DNA of 8,272 nucleotides from JBKPRX01 sp046734795 (lineage in GTDB: Bacteria > Actinomycetota > Thermoleophilia > Gaiellales > Gaiellaceae): the NCBI GenBank assembly GCA_046734795.1, contig JBKPRX010000119.1, positions 1 through 8,272 of the forward strand, written 5' to 3'. Made by a program: the position numbers and the translations under genes. Positions within the stretch are counted from its first letter, which is position 1. The number at the start of each line of letters is the position of its first letter. Shown here piece by piece: positions 5,252 through 8,272 of the stretch. The notes below the pieces were generated by a model that searched no databases, was not told where the DNA came from, and saw nothing but the letters and a program-made list of their open reading frames with translations.

Positions 5252-6346
5252 TCAGAACGCTGCTTGGAGTCGCGCGAGGCCGAGATCGAGCTGTTCGTCG
5301 GCGACCGCGAGCGAGAGCCTCGCCCAGCCCGCACCGCGCGAACCGAATCCTTCGCCTGGGGCGAGCGCGACGCGATGGCTCAGGAGCAGATCCTCGGCGC
5401 GAATGCCTTCAGGCAGGCGCAGCCAGACGTAGAAGCTTCCCTCCGACTGCAGCTCGATCCCCGGCAGGGCTGCGAGCACGCGGTCACGACGCCGCTCGTA
5501 CGTTGCGCGCCGAGCCTCGACCGAGTCTTGCGGTCCCGTCAGCGCCGCGATCGCCGCCCGCTGCAACGGCTCGAAGATGCCGGCGAAGAGGTGATCCTGC
5601 AGCTCGTTGATCCGCGCGACCAGCTCGGCGTTGCCGACGAGAAAAGCAAGCCGCCAGCCGGCCATGCCGTAGCTCTTCGACATCGAGAACAGCTCGATGC
5701 CGACCTCGCGTGACCCCTCAACCGCGAGGAAGCTCGACGGCGAGCGTCCGTCGAAGACGAGGTCGCCGTATGCGAAGTCATGGAAGACGAAGCCGCCGGA
5801 GCGGTGCGCCCAGGCGACCGCATCCTCGAACAGCCCCTCGGGCGTCACGCGCGCAGTCGGATTCGACGGGTAGTTGAGATAGAGCACGGCGGCCGGCTCG
5901 TCGAAGCCGTCGAACGGACGGACCGTCGCCTCGGCGATCGCAGCCGCTGAGCGGTAGTCCGGATAACCGGGATCGGGAAGCAAGATCGTGTCGCCGCGCT
6001 GCGCGCCCACGAGCGCGACCTCGATCAGCGCGAGCTTCCCGCCTGCGACGATCGCGACCTCGCGGACGGCATCGAGCTCGACGCCGTAGACGTCGCGGTA
6101 GCGCTCCGCGACCGCCTCCTTCAGCTCGACGAGCCCGCGGAAGTGCGCATAGCCGTGGACGTCGGGGCGCGCAGCGACACGCGCGAGCTCCTCTGCGACG
6201 TGCGGCGGTGGTCCGACCTCGGGGTTGCCGCGGCCGAGGTCGACGAGGACGTCACCTTCGTCCGCGGCGACTTCCGCCACCCGCGTCAGCAAGGCCGCGA
6301 AGTACTGCTGCGGAAGGCGGTCGAGCCGCTCGGGTCGCGGACGCAC
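5252..6346 (-). CDS. PLP-dependent class I/II aminotransferase
   Basis: A 364-residue fold-type I aminotransferase of the aspartate aminotransferase superfamily, transferring an amino group between an amino acid and a 2-oxo acid through pyridoxal phosphate. Visible landmarks are DLGRGNPEVGPPPHV (36-50), GYAHFRG (65-71), AGGKLALIEV (101-110, cofactor phosphate), NYPSNPT (158-164, with the conserved Asn and Pro), HDFAYGDLVF (189-198, D190 and Y193), the Schiff-base lysine K224 in SMSKSYGMAGWRLAF (221-235), and WARLSLA (341-347) with R343 for the substrate carboxylate. The substrate is not readable; relatives include alanine, aspartate and diaminopimelate-pathway enzymes. GTG 6346 is the first usable start: the upstream in-frame valine codon is GTA. 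It follows the phosphoribosyltransferase stop by 20 bp with a weak Shine-Dalgarno, indicating cotranscription. Confidence 0.9.
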   Translation of the reverse strand: MRPRPERLDRLPQQYFAALLTRVAEVAADEGDVLVDLGRGNPEVGPPPHVAEELARVAARPDVHGYAHFRGLVELKEAVAERYRDVYGVELDAVREVAIVAGGKLALIEVALVGAQRGDTILLPDPGYPDYRSAAAIAEATVRPFDGFDEPAAVLYLNYPSNPTARVTPEGLFEDAVAWAHRSGGFVFHDFAYGDLVFDGRSPSSFLAVEGSREVGIELFSMSKSYGMAGWRLAFLVGNAELVARINELQDHLFAGIFEPLQRAAIAALTGPQDSVEARRATYERRRDRVLAALPGIELQSEGSFYVWLRLPEGIRAEDLLLSHRVALAPGEGFGSRGAGWARLSLAVADEQLDLGLARLQAAF

Positions 6347-6366
6347 GCGTGGAGCGTACGTCGGCG

Positions 6367-7455
6367 TTACTCGACGAGCTCGAGCCTGTCGTTCGGCCGG
6401 TAGCGCCGGCCGACCTTGGCGGACGGCTTGCCGTCGGTGACGACGACATCCGCAGTGAAGTCGTTGGAGCCGCGGATGAGCGACGAGCCGACGCCGTAGG
6501 CATCGACCGGGACGCGGGCGCGCTCGAACGCCGTGATCTTCTCTACATCGAAGCCGCCCGAGACGACGATCTTCACGCGCTCGAATCCCTCGGCGTCGAG
6601 CGCGTCGCGAACCTTGCGGACGAGCCGCTCGTTCACGCCGGTGGGCTTGTACTCGCCGAGCTCGTGCCAGAGGGACTCGTCGACGAGCGTCTCCGATGTG
6701 TCGAGCCGCACGCCCCAGAGCCGCGGGCCGAGCGCGTGCGCAACGGCGAGTGTGGTTTCGACCGAGTTGTTCTCGAAGTCGACGAGGACGGTGACGTTCG
6801 TATCCTCGGGCGCCCAGGCGGCGAACTTCTCGGCCGCGAGCACGGTGTCGCCGCCGTACGCCGCGATCAACGCGTGGGGCACCGTGCCGACGCCTTTGCC
6901 GCCCCACCACGACGCCTGCTCGTCGGTCGTGACGCCGATCTCCGTCCCGGCGATCTGCCCGGCGACGTAGGCCGCGTAGCCGTCACCTGTTTGCACGCGA
7001 TGGTGATCGTGGCGCGCCGGCATGAAGATGATCGGCTTGCCGTTCGCAGCAGCGAGCACGCGGACGACGTTCGTCGTGATCAGCGTGCGTCGCGCAAGGA
7101 CGCCGAGAAACACCGTCTCGAGATGCGCGAAGGCCGTGTAGTCGCCTTCGATCGTCAGCACCGTCTCCCACGGCTCGACTTCGTCGCCGTCGTAGAGCGC
7201 GTGTACGCGCAAGGCGTCCCAGTCGTGCGAGCAGAGCTTGAGGATCGCAAGCGCTTCGTCCATGCCGCCGAGGTATGCATTCTTCTTTTGGAAGACCTGC
7301 ATGACGACGTTCGGCTGCCGGCCGTCGGCGAGCAGCGTCGCGCGCGCGTGGTTGAAGTACGCATCCGTGTACCAACCGGCGCGCATCTTCTCGACCGGAA
7401 GGTCGAAGACTTCTGGACCGAGCCGCGTGCGCGCTCTAGGTGCTGTGCGCGCCAC
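6367..7455 (-). CDS. pncB: nicotinate phosphoribosyltransferase
   Basis: A 362-residue cytoplasmic enzyme that joins nicotinate and PRPP (with ATP) to nicotinate mononucleotide, the entry step of the Preiss-Handler NAD route. AGWYTDAYF (26-34) is the N-terminal signature with the conserved Tyr and Asp; QVFQKKNAYLGG (53-64), EGDYTAFAHLET (103-114), ARHDHHRVQ (147-155), GTVPHALI (190-197, H193 as the probable phosphorylated histidine), RLDTSE (250-255), VSGGFDVEKI (298-307) and YGVGSSLI (320-327, PRPP phosphate site) follow in the family order. It belongs to the shorter, archaeal-like lineage rather than the longer classical enzyme. GTG 7455 has GGAG seven bases upstream and is preferred; ATG 7386 would leave little before the signature. 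Its 5' end overlaps the DUF1385 gene by 20 bp, implying coupled expression. Confidence 0.92.
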   Translation of the reverse strand: MARTAPRARTRLGPEVFDLPVEKMRAGWYTDAYFNHARATLLADGRQPNVVMQVFQKKNAYLGGMDEALAILKLCSHDWDALRVHALYDGDEVEPWETVLTIEGDYTAFAHLETVFLGVLARRTLITTNVVRVLAAANGKPIIFMPARHDHHRVQTGDGYAAYVAGQIAGTEIGVTTDEQASWWGGKGVGTVPHALIAAYGGDTVLAAEKFAAWAPEDTNVTVLVDFENNSVETTLAVAHALGPRLWGVRLDTSETLVDESLWHELGEYKPTGVNERLVRKVRDALDAEGFERVKIVVSGGFDVEKITAFERARVPVDAYGVGSSLIRGSNDFTADVVVTDGKPSAKVGRRYRPNDRLELVE

Positions 7456-8233
7456 GCTCGAGCTCCAAGCAAGCGCCAAGCGCCGCTTCCGCGACCTCGA
7501 GCTGCTCGGAGGACGGCTCCGCAGTCGCAAGCCGGTGCTGGAGCTCGTGGCCCGGTCGCGCGAGTGCTTGCGAAACCTTGCTGTCCGGATGTCGAGTCAT
7601 CCAGCCGAAGATCTCGGTCGAGGCAGCGACCGCGCCGAGTTGGGCGACGGCACGCGCGGTGTTGCGCCAGCGAGCCGGCGCTTTCAAGGCCAGGACGTTG
7701 CCGATCGCAGTCGTCGCGACGAGCGGGCCGATGAGATGCGAACCGCAGCGCTCGTGCTCTTTCGCGCGCGTCTCGTCGTGTTCGTACGTGCCGATCGCGA
7801 TGTGCTCGGCGCCGTGGTAGGCCGCGAGCTCGGAGCTTCGGAGAGCCATCGTCGCCGGAGCGAGCGCGAGCAACCCGGCAACGAGCTCTTGCGCCGCGGG
7901 CCGAAGTCGGGTGCCGTCGCGAACGACCCGCACCGCTACTGCAGATCCGATCGCGGCGGCGAGTACGGACGGACGCTCGTACGGAAGCTTCGCGCCGGGA
8001 ATGCGGCGCTTCATCGCAGGCAGCACGGCGAACGCTTCGAACAGCCGTGCGGGCCCGCGCAGTAACGGCGTCCTGACGGCGGCCGCGCGCAGGCGCTTGC
8101 GCTCGGCCACGACCTCGACCTCGCCGTCGGCCCGGCGAATCGCGCACGCCCACGACGTCGGCCCGTGGACGAGCACGCCGTTCGGCAGGGCCATCCCGCC
8201 GAAGCGGATCTTCTCGTCCGTCTCGTTCGCCAT
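7436..8233 (-). CDS. DUF1385 / YqhQ-family protein
   Basis: A 265-residue member of the DUF1385 family, described as putative metal-dependent enzymes and without an established reaction. The N-terminus has FGGMALPNGVLVHGPTSWA (11-29), matching the family pattern GGQAVMEGVMMRGPxxWA, then an RRADGE stretch. AAYHGAEHIAIGTYE (137-151) is the family's conserved YHGAEH motif with H140, E143 and H144; H160 and C163 (HERCGSH) follow as further candidate ligands. The tail PGHELQHRLATAEPSSEQLE (227-246) matches the usual PGLWLQxLTTxEPxxxQIE. Segments around 88-101, 117-131 and 167-183 are hydrophobic, so membrane association is likely. At 265 residues it is somewhat shorter than typical members. M and A replace the usual Q and V in the first motif (GGMAL for GGQAV). 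ATG 8233 has no strong Shine-Dalgarno. It leads the right block and overlaps pncB. Confidence 0.88.
   Translation of the reverse strand: MANETDEKIRFGGMALPNGVLVHGPTSWACAIRRADGEVEVVAERKRLRAAAVRTPLLRGPARLFEAFAVLPAMKRRIPGAKLPYERPSVLAAAIGSAVAVRVVRDGTRLRPAAQELVAGLLALAPATMALRSSELAAYHGAEHIAIGTYEHDETRAKEHERCGSHLIGPLVATTAIGNVLALKAPARWRNTARAVAQLGAVAASTEIFGWMTRHPDSKVSQALARPGHELQHRLATAEPSSEQLEVAEAALGACLELERGAHST
7463..7466 (-). promoter_or_regulatory. ribosome binding site deciding the pncB start
   Basis: GGAG on the minus strand with seven bases before GTG 7455. It lies inside the last codons of the DUF1385 gene and favours the GTG over the internal ATG at 7386. Confidence 0.65.
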
Positions 8234-8272
8234 AGCCTGAGGGTAGCTCAGCTCTGCGCGGCTAGATCGCGG

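Noticed and set aside
5252..6910. A 552-codon version of the aminotransferase starting at 6910
   Set aside because: The extra N-terminal part overlaps pncB out of frame and is Arg/Ala-rich without motifs. GTG 6346 gives a normal family length.
6208..7734. Plus-strand open frame of 508 codons
   Set aside because: It lies antisense to the aminotransferase, pncB and DUF1385 genes, which have clear family motifs. Its composition (Arg, Asp, Val and Ala rich, no domains) is that of the open complementary frame of GC-rich genes.
8236..8272. tRNA-like GGGTAGCTCAGC stretch at the right edge
   Set aside because: It resembles a tRNA D-arm start, but the expected pairing GAGC partner and normal loop length are missing, it abuts the DUF1385 start codon, and the window ends before a tRNA could be verified.

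Overview
The window is GC-rich, densely packed bacterial DNA with nine complete protein genes and one partial gene. Seven of the ten have a recognisable function or enzyme class. Three things point to an actinobacterial chromosome, possibly Thermoleophilia/Gaiellales: the base composition and frequent GTG starts, a 75-residue DUF3107-like protein ending in RVGFG, and a compact YqhQ/DUF1385 protein. This placement is inference, because no ribosomal or other phylogenetic marker is present. I see no transposase, integrase, CRISPR array, tRNA or rRNA, and no compositional break suggesting an island.

Layout, right to left, since most genes are on the minus strand. The right block (8233 down to 4145) holds a DUF1385/YqhQ-like protein, nicotinate phosphoribosyltransferase (overlapping it by 20 bp), a fold-type I aminotransferase (20 bp gap), then after 56 bp a DUF1203 protein with a strong Shine-Dalgarno, and a GNAT acetyltransferase (12 bp gap). 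A single plus-strand gene (3334-4134) encodes a lipoprotein with a C-terminal domain like DUF3298/RsiV; it is convergent with the GNAT gene (10 bp apart, with a small inverted repeat). It is divergent from the left block (26 bp apart). The left block (3307 down to 1) is a nicotinamidase-like hydrolase, a short single-membrane-span FtsH-type protease, methylmalonyl-CoA epimerase, the DUF3107-like protein and an ECF-type sigma factor cut by the window edge. Gaps there are 15, 25, -8 and 30 bp, so one transcript is likely.

Functionally, the clearest theme is NAD recycling: the nicotinamidase-like enzyme would make nicotinate and the phosphoribosyltransferase would convert it to nicotinate mononucleotide, though the two genes sit in different transcription units. 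The left block adds membrane proteolysis, propionate/odd-chain carbon entry (epimerase without its mutase) and a transcription regulator, which looks like ordinary actinobacterial housekeeping linkage. I did not find a convincing previously undescribed system. The most unusual items are the minimal FtsH, the RsiV-like sensor domain carried on a lipoprotein, and small DNA structures in intergenic gaps.
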